The translations under genes were made by a program, and so were the position numbers. The notes beneath the pieces were generated by a model that was not told the DNA's origin, did not search any database, and was given only the letters and a program-made list of their open reading frames with translations. From Okibacterium sp. HSC-33S16 (lineage in GTDB: Bacteria; Actinomycetota; Actinomycetes; Actinomycetales; Microbacteriaceae): a stretch of 64,000 nt of DNA. Shown here one piece after another: positions 1 to 9,608 of the stretch (the first letter of the stretch is position 1; each line of letters opens with the position of its first letter). The stretch spans positions 124,001 through 188,000 of the forward strand of contig NZ_JALJZZ010000005.1 in NCBI RefSeq assembly GCF_024171565.1, written 5' to 3'.

Positions 1-3
1 GGC

Positions 4-1293
4 TTAGGGACGCCGCCAGCGTCTCGCCACGAGACGACCCGCAAGGCCGATAAACAGCACGACCGCGCCGGCCGCCACCCCGGTGAGCGGGAGCGTCGCG
101 ACCAGCACCAGACACCCCACCATGCCCAGCACCTGCAGCCAACGGGGAAATCGTCGGTCAGGTCGCTGCTGCGTGAAGGCAGCAAGGTTGGCCACGAAGT
201 AGTACAGCAGCACCCCGAACGACGAGAAAGCGATGGCGCCACGCACGTCGGCCAGCAGCACGACCACAATCACAATCAGCCCGAGGACGACTTCGGCCCG
301 GTGCGGGACCTTATAACGCGGATGCACCGTCGCAAGAGCACGCGGCAGGTCGCCCTCGCGCGCCATGGCCAGGCTCGTACGCCCGATGCCCGCGATGAGG
401 GCCAGCAGCGCTCCCAGGGACGCGGCGGCAGCGCCAAAGCGGACCACCGGGGACGTCCAGCTGAACCCGCTCGCTGCCGCCACGTCGACAAGAGGCACGG
501 GAGAACCAGCCAGCGCGTCAGCGCCGAGGGTGCGAAGCGCGACAACGCCGACGACCAGATAGACCGCAACGACGAGCCCGAGTGCAAGAAGGATGGCCCG
601 CGGGATGGTGCGCGCAGGGTCCCGCACCTCCTCCCCCATCGTCGCAATACGGGCATAGCCGGCGAACGCGAAGAACAGCAGACCGGCCGACTGGAGGATC
701 CCGTAGAGTCCGATCGAGGACACTCCGCCGACCGAGAATCCCGTTGTGAACGACGGACCGGCCACGACCGCGAAGCTGGTCGGCGCAACTGGGGCAGAGA
801 GACCCACTGCCACCACAATGGCGAGCACGAGGAGCGAGGCGACGACGAGCATCCGGGTCGCAAATGCTGTTCGGGTGACGCCGAAGTAATTGACCAGGAC
901 GAGCGCGGCTACAGCAAGACCAGCGAGTGGTTTTTCGAACCCGGCCGGTGCAGCGTATGCCGCGAAGGTGAGTGCCATGGCGGCGCAGCTCGCGGTCTTG
1001 CCGACGACGAAGCTCCAGCCGGCCGCGAAGCCCCACCACTCGCCGAGTCGCTCACGGCCATAGACATAAGTGCCGCCGGAGGACGGGTATTGGGCAGCGA
1101 GTTGTGCGGAGGCCGAGGCGTTGCAGTAGGCGATGATCGCGGCGAGGGCGAGGCCGGCGAGCAGCCCCCAACCGGCTGCGGCTGCGGCGGGCCCAAAGAC
1201 CGCGAAGACGCCCGCGCCGATCATCGAGCCCATGCCGATGAACACGGCGTCGCCGAGTCCCAGACGTCGGGCCAGGTGATGCTGATCAGTCAC
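4..1293 (-). CDS. APC family amino acid/amine permease
   Basis: 429-residue integral membrane protein with about twelve hydrophobic segments, the usual size for the APC superfamily. The first helix carries the typical motif GMGSMIGAGVFAVFGPAA (residues about 20-37), which in this family helps form the substrate site by helix unwinding. It starts with GTG; the stop TAA is only three bases from the window edge, so the gene is complete. It is more distant from the other two APC permeases of the window (513 and 519 residues), which resemble each other. It lies downstream of the putrescine/GABA genes on the same strand but is separated from them by a long inverted repeat, so co-transcription is uncertain. 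The substrate is not determined; an amino acid or polyamine is the family expectation. Confidence 0.85.
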   Translation of the reverse strand: MTDQHHLARRLGLGDAVFIGMGSMIGAGVFAVFGPAAAAAGWGLLAGLALAAIIAYCNASASAQLAAQYPSSGGTYVYGRERLGEWWGFAAGWSFVVGKTASCAAMALTFAAYAAPAGFEKPLAGLAVAALVLVNYFGVTRTAFATRMLVVASLLVLAIVVAVGLSAPVAPTSFAVVAGPSFTTGFSVGGVSSIGLYGILQSAGLLFFAFAGYARIATMGEEVRDPARTIPRAILLALGLVVAVYLVVGVVALRTLGADALAGSPVPLVDVAAASGFSWTSPVVRFGAAAASLGALLALIAGIGRTSLAMAREGDLPRALATVHPRYKVPHRAEVVLGLIVIVVVLLADVRGAIAFSSFGVLLYYFVANLAAFTQQRPDRRFPRWLQVLGMVGCLVLVATLPLTGVAAGAVVLFIGLAGRLVARRWRRP

Positions 1294-1310
1294 GCGTCAA
1301 CTCAAGCACA

Positions 1311-1393
1311 CCCGCGTGAACGCGAGGTGCTGACAACGCAGGTTCACGACACGGTGAATCGCCGCAAAGTCAGCACCTCGCGTTCGCCGCGGG
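1311..1393. repeat. Long inverted repeat between two permease genes
   Basis: A perfect 17-bp inverted repeat, GAACGCGAGGTGCTGAC at 1318-1334 against its complement at 1369-1385, is extended outward by CCCGCG (1311-1316) pairing with CGCGGG (1388-1393) across a one/two-base internal loop. The 34-base loop has a smaller dyad, TTCAC-N6-GTGAA. It fills the gap between the two permease genes and starts one base after the upstream stop codon. It has no U tract. It could be a strong terminator/processing hairpin or a dispersed palindromic repeat; I found no second copy in this window. Confidence 0.8.
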
Positions 1394-2935
1394 CTACACG
1401 GGAAGCTCGTCGAGCTCCTCGTCTTCCTTGCCGTCGGATACTCCGCGTTCGAGGGTTTCACCTCGGAAGAACGCCGGGCGACGGATGGCCTGGACGATCA
1501 TGATGACGATGCCGGACACGATGACCGCCATGCCGAGGATGAAGACGAGACCGACACCGCCGATGTTGGAACCCGAGCCATAGTCCGGGTCCATGCTGTC
1601 GATGATCGTCGTGAAGAACAGTACGGCGAGGATGACGCCACCGACGAGCGGGAACAACAGCATGAAAAAGAAGTTCCGCGCCGAGGCGAAGAGCTGCTTG
1701 CGGAAGTACCAGACCGCCGCGAACGCGGTGAGCCCGTAGTAGAAGCAGATCATCATGCCGAGAGCCGTGATCGTGTCCCAGAGAACGTCTTCCGAGATGA
1801 ACCGCATGATCGCGTAGAACGCGGAGGCAGCGATACTCGAAACGATGGTGGCGTAGCCCGGTGTGAGGAACCGCGGGCTGACACGAGAGAACTTCTCCGG
1901 CAGTGCCCCGTAGTGTCCCATCGCGAGCAGGGTTCGCGCGGGCGACACGAACGTCGACTGCAGCGACGCCGCCGAGCTCGAGAGCACGGCGATCGAGACG
2001 AGGATCGCGAGCGGTCCGAGGACCGGACCCGCGAGGGCGAAGAACACATTGCCCTGGATGTCCTCGTTACCGAGCCCGAACTCACCGGTCCCCGTGCCCG
2101 CGAAGCTGATCGACGCCGTGGCGATGAGCAGGTACAGCACAACGATGATCAACACCGTCAGTGTGGCTGCACGACCCGGGGTGGAGCGCGACCCCTTCGT
2201 CTCCTCGTTCATGGTCAGGGTCACGTCCCAACCCCAGAAGATGAAGATCGAGAGCGAGAGACCGGCCGCGAACGAACTGAATGACTCAACGGCGAAGGGG
2301 TTGAACCACTCCAGGCTGACGGGCACCGCGTCGAACGCCGACCCGTTGCTGACGTGGAAGAACGCGACGACCCCGAAGAGCACGAGGACAATCAGCTGGA
2401 AACCGACGAGAACGTACTGCACCTTCTGCGTCGTCTGCATGTCACGGTACGAGATCGCCGTTGCCGCCAACATGAACGCCAGACAGGTCACCACATTGAT
2501 CACGGGGTTGAGGGCGAGGTCGGCAATGCTCGGGTTGCTGAAGATCTGCGCGAGCATGAGGTAGAAGAAGTCCACCGCGATCCCGGCGAGGTTCGACAAC
2601 ACGAGGATGGTCGCTGCGATGAGTCCCCAGCCGGCCATCCAGCCGATCCACGGGCCGAATGCGCGGGTCGCCCAAGTGAATGATGTGCCGCTGTCAGGCA
2701 TCGCCCGGTTGAGTTCCCGGTATCCGAAGGCAACGAGCAGCATGGGGATGAACCCGACGAGGATGATCGCCGGAACCTGCAGCCCCACCTCGGATACGGT
2801 CGGGCCGAGTGCGGCCGTCATCGTGTACGCGGGTGCGATGCAGGAGATGCCGATAACGACGGCGCCGACGAGGCCCACCGAGCCGGCACTGAGGCCCTTT
2901 TTCGACAGGCCGCGCTCGGTCTTTTCCGTGGTCAT
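1394..2935 (-). CDS. APC family permease (probable putrescine or amino acid importer)
   Basis: 513-residue polytopic membrane protein of the APC superfamily, with an N-terminal cytoplasmic tail and the helix-1 region GISCIAPAYTMTAALGP (about residues 28-44). The segment PMLLVAFGYRELNRAMPDSG is very close to the equivalent segment of the permease at 16784-18343 (PMLFIAFAYRELNRAVPDCG), so the two are paralogues. It is the gene just after the universal stress protein (4-base gap) in the same direction as the putrescine oxidase and GABA genes; import of putrescine or GABA is the natural inference, not shown by sequence. Confidence 0.87.
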   Translation of the reverse strand: MTTEKTERGLSKKGLSAGSVGLVGAVVIGISCIAPAYTMTAALGPTVSEVGLQVPAIILVGFIPMLLVAFGYRELNRAMPDSGTSFTWATRAFGPWIGWMAGWGLIAATILVLSNLAGIAVDFFYLMLAQIFSNPSIADLALNPVINVVTCLAFMLAATAISYRDMQTTQKVQYVLVGFQLIVLVLFGVVAFFHVSNGSAFDAVPVSLEWFNPFAVESFSSFAAGLSLSIFIFWGWDVTLTMNEETKGSRSTPGRAATLTVLIIVVLYLLIATASISFAGTGTGEFGLGNEDIQGNVFFALAGPVLGPLAILVSIAVLSSSAASLQSTFVSPARTLLAMGHYGALPEKFSRVSPRFLTPGYATIVSSIAASAFYAIMRFISEDVLWDTITALGMMICFYYGLTAFAAVWYFRKQLFASARNFFFMLLFPLVGGVILAVLFFTTIIDSMDPDYGSGSNIGGVGLVFILGMAVIVSGIVIMIVQAIRRPAFFRGETLERGVSDGKEDEELDELPV

Positions 2936-2939
2936 GGCC

Positions 2940-3818
2940 TCAGTCCTCTACCGTCAGAATGGAATCGCGCGGGACAACAATCATGGGAACCGGCAGTTCA
3001 CGCAGCATCTTGGCTGCCGTGGTGCCGAGGAAGATCTGGCGCGGCTGCGCGAGCCGGCTGGATCCCACAAAAACAACCTCGCCCGGATCCCAGTCGAGTG
3101 CGGCGACCGCGTCTTCAACCCGATTTCCGGATGCCGTCAGTACGGTGACCTCAATATCGTCCGGCAGATGCTCTGCCGCATACGCGAGAGTTTCGGCAGC
3201 GTGCTCCTCGGCGCGAGCCTGAACCTCGGGCGGAGTGTCGACGCCCTCCGCGTCGAGGGCGACCAGGGACACCAGCCGCAGCGAGACCCCGGCCGCACGG
3301 GCGGCCAGGATGCCAGCGTCGACCAATTCCTTCGCGCCCGACCGGGTGCCGACCGCACACGTGACTCGCGAGATTCCTTCCATCCCGACCTCGGCGATTG
3401 AGCCTTCCGGGGCCAGCGCCACCGGAACAACGGCGGAGTGCAGCAGGGCGTTGGCGACGCTTCCGACGGTGAACCGACCGAGCAGTCCGCCGCGAGCCGC
3501 ACCGACCACGATCATCCGTGCTTCGAGGTCGCGGCTCGCGTCGAGCAGCCCCTGCGCAAACGACTCCGCGTACACAATGTGCCCGTTTACCTCCATGTCC
3601 CGCGGCACGAGGGTGAGTGCGTGGTGCAGCCACTCCTCCGCTGCCTGGTGCAGGTACTTTTCGTATCCGGCGTCGACCGGTACGAGGGTGGCGCGCGCTT
3701 CGCTCCGGAGCACGATGACGATGTCGAGGCTTCGCTTCATGGAACGAGCGAGCCTCACGGCGAGGTTAAGTGCATCCTCACCGGAGGGTGTATCGGTATA
3801 GCCCACGATGTATCGCAT
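2940..3818 (-). CDS. Universal stress protein, tandem Usp domains
   Basis: 292-residue cytoplasmic protein made of two Usp domains, roughly residues 1-145 and 150-290. The first domain ends with the ATP-binding signature VVGAARGGLLGRFTVGSV (G-x2-G-x9-G-S/T type); the second has FVGSSRLAQPRQIFLGTTA, in which the glycine pattern is weaker. The tandem form is common in actinobacteria, where it binds ATP and responds to energy or redox stress. It sits four bases before the downstream permease gene, and Usp domains fused to or encoded beside APC permeases are a known arrangement, so a role in tuning the transporter is plausible. Its own start is ATG. Confidence 0.88.
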   Translation of the reverse strand: MRYIVGYTDTPSGEDALNLAVRLARSMKRSLDIVIVLRSEARATLVPVDAGYEKYLHQAAEEWLHHALTLVPRDMEVNGHIVYAESFAQGLLDASRDLEARMIVVGAARGGLLGRFTVGSVANALLHSAVVPVALAPEGSIAEVGMEGISRVTCAVGTRSGAKELVDAGILAARAAGVSLRLVSLVALDAEGVDTPPEVQARAEEHAAETLAYAAEHLPDDIEVTVLTASGNRVEDAVAALDWDPGEVVFVGSSRLAQPRQIFLGTTAAKMLRELPVPMIVVPRDSILTVED

Positions 3819-3862
3819 CGAGTCGCTCCTTTGCGGTCGGGTACTGCGGGAATGCGCGGATG

Positions 3863-5212
3863 TTACTCGGACAGAATGGCTTGGGCGGTTTCACGGCCCA
3901 TTCGAATGGCCCCGTCGACGTGCTGGTACCCCTCGGCGGCGAGGTCGCTGCACGACCAGTGGATGGGTCCAACCGGCGTGCGCAGGTCGGCCCCGTATCG
4001 GTGCAGCCCGCCCATGTCGAAGCTCGCGGCATACGCGCCGCGGGTCCACTCCTCACTGCCCCAGTCGCTCTCGTAGTAGACAACGGGTGACAGGGCTTCC
4101 TCGCCGAAGTAGTGCGAGAGTGAGGTCAGGATGATGCGTTTGCGCTCATCGGCATCCAGGGCGAACAGCTGGTCGGCCTTCTGGTCAGAGACGAACCCGA
4201 CCAGGGTGCCGCGCGGGTCCTCGAAGTTCGTGTTGTCGTAGGCCTCGTGCACGATCTCGTACGGGCTGAACGAGGTGCCCGAGAGTCCCGCGTTGCGCCA
4301 GAACGGCGTTTCGTAGACGGCGTGCACTTTGATGACAAAGCCGAGCGAGAGGTGCTGGTGCATCTGCTGCTGGCGCCGGGGCAACGGCGGCTGGAAGTCG
4401 ATGCGGGAGTAGAGGTTCGGCGGAACGGCCACGATCGCGTGCCGGGCCGACACCGTCATTCCGTCGGCGACCGCACGCACGCTATCTGCGGTGTATTCGA
4501 GCCGCCTCACCGGTTGGGAGAGGAAAACGTCGTCGCCGAGTTTCTCGGCCAGCAGCAGTGGCACCTGCTGCAGCCCGCCCACTACGCGCTTGTCGAGGAT
4601 GAAGTCGGCGTCGACGAGGTGCGAGAAACTGCCAGCGGATGCCGCCATCAGGATTGCCTGCAACGCACTGAATGAGTGGGCCGGTTTGGTGATCATGGCC
4701 TCAGCGATGAACAACGCGATGTTGTCGCGGGCCTCTACGTCGTCGGTCTGGCTCTCGAGCCAGTCGATCCAGGTGACCGAGTCGAGTTCCTTGGCGCGCG
4801 GGTGCGCCCACGGCTCGCGCGGGCCGATTTCGGCCACGAGCTCGTCGAGCACCTCGATGAGGCGCTCCATCTCGTGCTGGGTGGACGCCTCGACCGGGAA
4901 GATTTCACCGGTGAACCGGGTGAGCGTCCCCGACGCGTTGATGTAGACGCTGTCGCCCTCACGGTAGCGGGAATACGTCTCGAGCCCGAGCTCGGCGAGG
5001 GTTTCGATGAGCGCGTCCTGGTCTGGCGACACCCACTGTCCGCCGATCTCGAGCGTCGCGCCCTCAATGTCGTTGGTCCACAAACGCCCGCCGACTCGAT
5101 CGCGAGCCTCGAGCACGGCGACGCTGAGGCCGGCCTCGCGCAGTTTGTGCGCGGCCGTCAGTCCGGACGCCCCGGCACCAATGATGACGACATCCCGCTG
5201 CAGTTCACTCAT
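3863..5212 (-). CDS. puo: Flavin monoamine oxidase, probable putrescine oxidase
   Basis: About 449-residue FAD-dependent amine oxidase. The N terminus has the dinucleotide fold VVIIGAGASGLTAAHKLREA followed by the ribose-binding E and the RVGGRLWT motif; the C terminus has the flavin-site block GPIHWSCSDLAAEGYQHVDG. The size and context fit putrescine oxidase, which oxidises putrescine to 4-aminobutanal with release of ammonia and H2O2. I use the ATG at 5212 because AGGGAG lies eight bases upstream; a GTG at 5239 would overlap the previous stop by four bases and is an alternative. The next genes upstream supply the dehydrogenases and transaminase for the rest of the route. Monoamine substrates cannot be excluded. 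Confidence 0.85.
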   Translation of the reverse strand: MSELQRDVVIIGAGASGLTAAHKLREAGLSVAVLEARDRVGGRLWTNDIEGATLEIGGQWVSPDQDALIETLAELGLETYSRYREGDSVYINASGTLTRFTGEIFPVEASTQHEMERLIEVLDELVAEIGPREPWAHPRAKELDSVTWIDWLESQTDDVEARDNIALFIAEAMITKPAHSFSALQAILMAASAGSFSHLVDADFILDKRVVGGLQQVPLLLAEKLGDDVFLSQPVRRLEYTADSVRAVADGMTVSARHAIVAVPPNLYSRIDFQPPLPRRQQQMHQHLSLGFVIKVHAVYETPFWRNAGLSGTSFSPYEIVHEAYDNTNFEDPRGTLVGFVSDQKADQLFALDADERKRIILTSLSHYFGEEALSPVVYYESDWGSEEWTRGAYAASFDMGGLHRYGADLRTPVGPIHWSCSDLAAEGYQHVDGAIRMGRETAQAILSE

Positions 5213-5235
5213 GCTCTGTTCTCCCTGATTCACAC

Positions 5236-6663
5236 TCACTCCTCGATCGCGCTCATGACGTGCTTGATGCGCGTGTAATCCTCGAGCCCATATGACGAGA
5301 GGTCCTTGCCGTATCCCGACATCTTGAATCCGCCGTGCGGCATCTCAGCCGCCAGCAGGATGTGCGTGTTGATCCACACCGCACCGAAGTCGAGGTCACG
5401 TGCCATCCGCATGGCCGTTCCGTGGTTCTTGGTCCAGACGCTCGACGCGAGTGCGTACTGCACGTCGTTGGCCATCTCGATGGCCTCCTCCTCAGAGGCG
5501 AAGCTCTGCACGGTGAGCACCGGGCCGAACGTCTCCTCCTGGACACACGCGTCGACCTGCGACACCCCGGTAATGACGGTGGGCGCGTAGTAGAAGCCCT
5601 TCTCGCCGACCCGGTGTCCGCCGGTGGCCACCGTCGCGTGCGCCGGCAGGTTCTCGATAACGCTCGACACCTTGTCGAAGTGCGAGGCGTTGTTGAGCGG
5701 GCCATAGTAAGCGTCCGGATCCTCAGCGTCACCGGTCGTTGTGGCTTCGGCTGCCTTGACCAGCTCGGCGACAAACTCATCGTGGATCGACTCGTGCACG
5801 AGCACGCGGGTGACCGCCGTGCAGTCCTGTCCGGCGTTGAAGTACCCGGCACCGGCGATGCCCTCGGCGGCCCCGGCAACGTCCGCATCTGCGAACACAA
5901 TGGCTGGCGCTTTTCCGCCCAGTTCGAGGTGCGCCCGGTGCAGATTCTTTGCAGCGGATGCCGCGACCGCCATCCCAGCGTGCACCGATCCGGTGATCGA
6001 CACGAGTCCGGGGACCGGATGTTCCGTCATCAGTTGTCCGGTTTTCCCGTTTCCCAACACCACATTGAGCACACCGTCGGGCAGGATGCCCTGGGTCAGC
6101 CGGGCCAGCACCAGAGTGGATTCCGGTGTTGTGTCGCTCGGCTTGAGCACGACGGTGTTTCCCGCGGCGAGAGCCGGGGCAATCTTCCAGATTGCCATCA
6201 TGATCGGGTAGTTCCACGGGGTGACCTGTGCGACAACGCCGATCGGCTCGCGTCGGATGAACGAGGTGTGGTTCTCGAGGTACTCCCCCGCGCTCTTGCC
6301 CTCGAGCACGCGTGCCGCTCCGGCGAAGAACCTCAAGTGGTCGGCGCCGGTGATCACTTCTTCCACGCGAATCGCCTCCCGTGGCTGCCCGGTGTTGCGG
6401 TGCTGCGCCTCAACGAGTTCGTCGGCGTTCGCCTCCATGGCGTCGGCGATTTTCAGGAGCATCGCCTGCCGCTGGCTCGGCGTTGTGCGCCGCCAGCTGG
6501 CAAATGCCGTCTGTGCCTCGGCGAACGCCGTGTCGACGTCGGTTTCGTTCGACACGGGTGAGGTCGCAACGACGTCACCCGTCGCCGGGTTCACGACGTC
6601 GATCGTCTCTGTCCCGACAGCGTCGACGAACCGGCCGCGAATGTAGTTTTGAAGCAACGTCAC
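5236..6663 (-). CDS. Aminobutyraldehyde dehydrogenase (aldehyde dehydrogenase family)
   Basis: 475-residue NAD(P)-dependent aldehyde dehydrogenase. It has the cofactor-binding block [22 protein letters not shown], the general-base motif LELGGKAP and the catalytic cysteine motif FNAGQDCTA. It resembles gamma-aminobutyraldehyde dehydrogenases (PatD/YdcW type), which convert 4-aminobutanal to GABA, and it sits between the putrescine oxidase and the succinate semialdehyde dehydrogenase, exactly the missing step. It starts with GTG. The exact aldehyde is inferred from context; betaine-aldehyde-type substrates are possible in this subfamily. Confidence 0.87.
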   Translation of the reverse strand: MTLLQNYIRGRFVDAVGTETIDVVNPATGDVVATSPVSNETDVDTAFAEAQTAFASWRRTTPSQRQAMLLKIADAMEANADELVEAQHRNTGQPREAIRVEEVITGADHLRFFAGAARVLEGKSAGEYLENHTSFIRREPIGVVAQVTPWNYPIMMAIWKIAPALAAGNTVVLKPSDTTPESTLVLARLTQGILPDGVLNVVLGNGKTGQLMTEHPVPGLVSITGSVHAGMAVAASAAKNLHRAHLELGGKAPAIVFADADVAGAAEGIAGAGYFNAGQDCTAVTRVLVHESIHDEFVAELVKAAEATTTGDAEDPDAYYGPLNNASHFDKVSSVIENLPAHATVATGGHRVGEKGFYYAPTVITGVSQVDACVQEETFGPVLTVQSFASEEEAIEMANDVQYALASSVWTKNHGTAMRMARDLDFGAVWINTHILLAAEMPHGGFKMSGYGKDLSSYGLEDYTRIKHVMSAIEE

Positions 6664-6692
6664 TGTTCTTCCTTACTCTCGGTGCTCGGCGC

Positions 6693-8147
6693 CTACGCCA
6701 CCGGCGTCATGGTGTACTTCGTGGAGAGGTATTCGTGGATCCCTTCGAATCCGCCCTCGCGGCCGATACCCGATTGCTTCACTCCGCCGAACGGAGCCGA
6801 TGCGTTCGAAATCACGCCGACGTTGAGACCCATCATGCCGGTCTCGAGCTTGTCGATCATCCGCTGCCCGCGAGCGAGGTCTTTCGTGAAAACGTAACTG
6901 ACGAGTCCGTACTCCGTGTCGTTGGCGAGCCGAATGGCATCCGCTTCATCGCTGAACGGAACGATCGCGAGAACCGGGCCGAAGATCTCTTCACGAAGGA
7001 TCTGTGAACCGGTTTTCACGTCGGTGATCACGGTCGGCTCGAAGAAGCTGCCTTCGCCGTCGACGGCGGAACCGCCGGTAAGGAGCGTTGCGCCCTTCGA
7101 GACGGCGTCGTCGACGAGTTCACCGGCCTTCTTCACGGCGCGACCGTCGATGAGTGGACCGATGGTGACGCCCTCTTCGGTGCCGCGACCGATGCGGAAT
7201 CCCTGCACCCGTTCGGTCACCCGGCGAGCGAACTCGTCGGCGACCGACTCTTGCACGATAAAGCGGTTGGCGGCCGTGCAGGCCTGGCCGATGTTGCGGA
7301 ACTTCGCGGCCATCGCACCGTCGACGGCAGCGTCAAGGTCGGCGTCATCAAAGACGACAAACGGGGCGTTTCCGCCGAGTTCCATCGAAGTGCGCAGCAC
7401 GTTCGTGGCGGCCTGTTGCATGAGCTTCTGGCCGACCGGGGTGGAACCGGTAAAGCTCAGTTTGCGCAGGCGCGAGTCGGTGAGCAGAGGTTCGGTGACG
7501 GCGCTCGACGAGCTTGTGGTGAGCACGTTGACGACGCCAGCCGGCAGTCCCGCCTCTTCAAGCAGCTTCACGAAGTAAAGGGTGGTCAGCGGGGTGAGCG
7601 ACGCGGGCTTGACGATGACCGTGCAACCGGCGGCAAGTGCCGGCGCGATCTTGCGGGTAGCCATGGCGAGCGGAAAGTTCCACGGGGTGATGAGGTAGCA
7701 CGGCCCGACCGGGTGCTGGGAAACGATGGTACGGCCGGTGCCCTCGGGGTTAACCCCGTAACGACCGGTAATGCGCACGGCTTCTTCGCTGAACCAGCGC
7801 AGGAACTCGCCACCGTAGGTGACCTCGCCCTGCGCTTCGGCGAGCGGCTTGCCCATCTCGAGCGTCATGAGCAGCGCGAACTCGTCACGGCGTTCCTGCA
7901 TAAGGTCGAATGCCTTACGGAGAATGTTGGAGCGCGTGCGCGGGGCCGTTGCGGCCCACTCGTCCTGCACGGCGACCGCGGCGTCCAGCGCGGCTGTTGC
8001 ATCGTCAGCGGATGCATCGGCAATTGACACGAGGACCGCTCCCGTTGCGGGGTCGGTCACGTCGATCGTTTTCTCCGTCGACCGCCATTCACCGCCGATG
8101 AACAGGCCCGTGGGTACCTTCGCGAGCAGGTCGGATTCGGAAATCAT
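6693..8147 (-). CDS. gabD: Succinate-semialdehyde dehydrogenase
   Basis: 484-residue aldehyde dehydrogenase with [23 protein letters not shown] (cofactor site), [16 protein letters not shown] (base) and the catalytic motif [11 protein letters not shown]. The sequence resembles NAD(P)-dependent succinate-semialdehyde dehydrogenases of the GabD type, which send GABA-derived succinate semialdehyde into the TCA cycle. Its ATG overlaps the gabT stop by four bases (ATGA), a sign of translational coupling, and the C terminus [11 protein letters not shown] is typical for the family. Both neighbours belong to the same pathway, which supports the call. Confidence 0.92.
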   Translation of the reverse strand: MISESDLLAKVPTGLFIGGEWRSTEKTIDVTDPATGAVLVSIADASADDATAALDAAVAVQDEWAATAPRTRSNILRKAFDLMQERRDEFALLMTLEMGKPLAEAQGEVTYGGEFLRWFSEEAVRITGRYGVNPEGTGRTIVSQHPVGPCYLITPWNFPLAMATRKIAPALAAGCTVIVKPASLTPLTTLYFVKLLEEAGLPAGVVNVLTTSSSSAVTEPLLTDSRLRKLSFTGSTPVGQKLMQQAATNVLRTSMELGGNAPFVVFDDADLDAAVDGAMAAKFRNIGQACTAANRFIVQESVADEFARRVTERVQGFRIGRGTEEGVTIGPLIDGRAVKKAGELVDDAVSKGATLLTGGSAVDGEGSFFEPTVITDVKTGSQILREEIFGPVLAIVPFSDEADAIRLANDTEYGLVSYVFTKDLARGQRMIDKLETGMMGLNVGVISNASAPFGGVKQSGIGREGGFEGIHEYLSTKYTMTPVA

Positions 8148-9490
8148 GCGTTCTCCAATGCGGACAGGACGACGTCGATGCCTTCGGACAGCAACGCGTC
8201 GGGTATGGACAGCGGGGGCAGGAAGCGGATGACGTTGCCGTAGGTTCCGCAGGTCAGGACGATGACACCCTCTCGAGCGGCAGCTTTGGCGATCGCCGCC
8301 GTCAGGGCAGCATCCGGTTCATTGGTTTCTGGATCGACGAACTCGACGGCCATCATGGCACCGCGGCCACGAATGTCACCAATGCGCTTGTCGGTCTTCT
8401 GCGCCTCGGTGAAGCGAGCCGCAATGGTTTCACCAATCGTGCGGGCCGCGCCGACCAGGTCGTCTTCGAGGTAGGTCTCGATGGCGGCGAGAGCGGCCAC
8501 GCAAGCCAGCGGGTTGCCGCCGTAGGTGCCGCCGAGACCGCCGGTGTGGGTGGCGTCGAGGATCTCGGCGCGACCGGTGATCGCAGAGAGCGGCAGCCCA
8601 CCGGCGATGCCCTTGGCCGTGACCACGACGTCGGGAACCAGGCCCTCGTTCTCACTGGCGAACAGGTCACCGGTTCGAGCGAAGCCCGTCTGCACCTCGT
8701 CGGCAATGAACACGACATCGTTCGCGCGTGCCCACTCGGCGAGCGCCGGCAGGAAACCGGGTGCCGGAACGATGAAACCGCCCTCACCCTGGATGGGTTC
8801 AATGATGATGGCGGCCAGATTGGCGGCACCGATCTGCTTCTCGATCATCGAGATCGCCCGCTTCGCGGCCTCTGCGCCCGACAGGCCGTCGCGGAACGGG
8901 TAGGACATCGGCGCACGGTAGATCTCGGACGCGAAGGGACCGAAGCCGCTCTTGTACGGCATCGACTTGGCGGTGAGGGCCATGGTGAGGTTGGTGCGCC
9001 CGTGGTAGGCGTGGTCGAACGCAACGACGGCCTGCTTACCGGTGTAGCTGCGCGCCACCTTGATGGCGTTCTCCACGGCTTCGGCGCCGGAGTTGAAGAG
9101 TGCGCTGCGCTTCTCGTGATCGCCGGGGGTGAGTTCGTTGAGCTTTTCGGCCACCGCGACGTAGGAGTCGTACGGCGTCACCATGAAACAGGTGTGGGTG
9201 AACTGCGCGACTTGCGCCTGAACGGCTTCAACGACGCGCGGGGCACTGTTGCCCACTCCGGTGACCGCGATGCCCGACCCCAGGTCGATGAACGAGTTGC
9301 CGTCAACGTCGACGATCACTCCGCCGCCGGCCGCCTCAGCGAACACTGGCATCGTGGTGCCAACGGCACCGGCAACAGCGTTTCGCTTGCGGGCCATGAG
9401 CTCCTGCGAGCGCGGGCCGGGGATGGCCGTGACGATCCGCCGCTCCTGGGCGAGCGTCGGGCCTCCGGTGATCGGGGTGGTGAGTGTCAT
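8144..9490 (-). CDS. gabT: 4-aminobutyrate aminotransferase
   Basis: 448-residue class III PLP aminotransferase. Visible motifs are the phosphate-binding NSGAEAVENAIKVAR, the cofactor aspartate in FIADEVQTGFARTG and the Schiff-base lysine in VVTAKGIAGGLPLSA. It moves the amino group of GABA to 2-oxoglutarate. The reading frame stays open to 9811, but the conserved N terminus begins at the ATG at 9490 (MTLTTPITGGPTLAQ), which has GGGAG upstream; the longer version would run into the divergent pucR gene. It is the first gene of the minus-strand catabolic operon gabT-gabD-aldehyde dehydrogenase-puo-usp-permease. Confidence 0.94.
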   Translation of the reverse strand: MTLTTPITGGPTLAQERRIVTAIPGPRSQELMARKRNAVAGAVGTTMPVFAEAAGGGVIVDVDGNSFIDLGSGIAVTGVGNSAPRVVEAVQAQVAQFTHTCFMVTPYDSYVAVAEKLNELTPGDHEKRSALFNSGAEAVENAIKVARSYTGKQAVVAFDHAYHGRTNLTMALTAKSMPYKSGFGPFASEIYRAPMSYPFRDGLSGAEAAKRAISMIEKQIGAANLAAIIIEPIQGEGGFIVPAPGFLPALAEWARANDVVFIADEVQTGFARTGDLFASENEGLVPDVVVTAKGIAGGLPLSAITGRAEILDATHTGGLGGTYGGNPLACVAALAAIETYLEDDLVGAARTIGETIAARFTEAQKTDKRIGDIRGRGAMMAVEFVDPETNEPDAALTAAIAKAAAREGVIVLTCGTYGNVIRFLPPLSIPDALLSEGIDVVLSALENA

Positions 9491-9576
9491 GTGTGGTGCT
9501 CCCTGTTGGTGTTGCCAGCGTAGGAGGGAACAAGGCCGGCGGAAACTGACAAAGTGGCCACAGGCATCCGCTCTTT

Positions 9577-9589
9577 TGCCAATCTGGCA
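9577..9589. promoter_or_regulatory. Candidate PucR operator
   Basis: Perfect dyad TGCCA-ATC-TGGCA in the gap between the divergent gabT and pucR genes. It lies 7 bases before the pucR -10 box and about 90 bases before the gabT start, a place from which one regulator could control both directions. No experimental motif for this regulator is known to me; the assignment rests on symmetry and position only. Confidence 0.4.
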
Positions 9590-9596
9590 TTCCCCG

Positions 9597-9602
9597 TACG
9601 CT
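9597..9602 (+). promoter_or_regulatory. -10 box of pucR, leaderless
   Basis: TACGCT lies six bases before the ATG at 9609, so the transcript would start at or next to the start codon. This supports the ATG at 9609 rather than a longer upstream frame. Confidence 0.5.
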
Positions 9603-9608
9603 GAGGCC

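Noticed and set aside
5335-6561. Plus-strand 408-residue open frame
   Set aside because: Antisense to the aminobutyraldehyde dehydrogenase, which has complete catalytic motifs.
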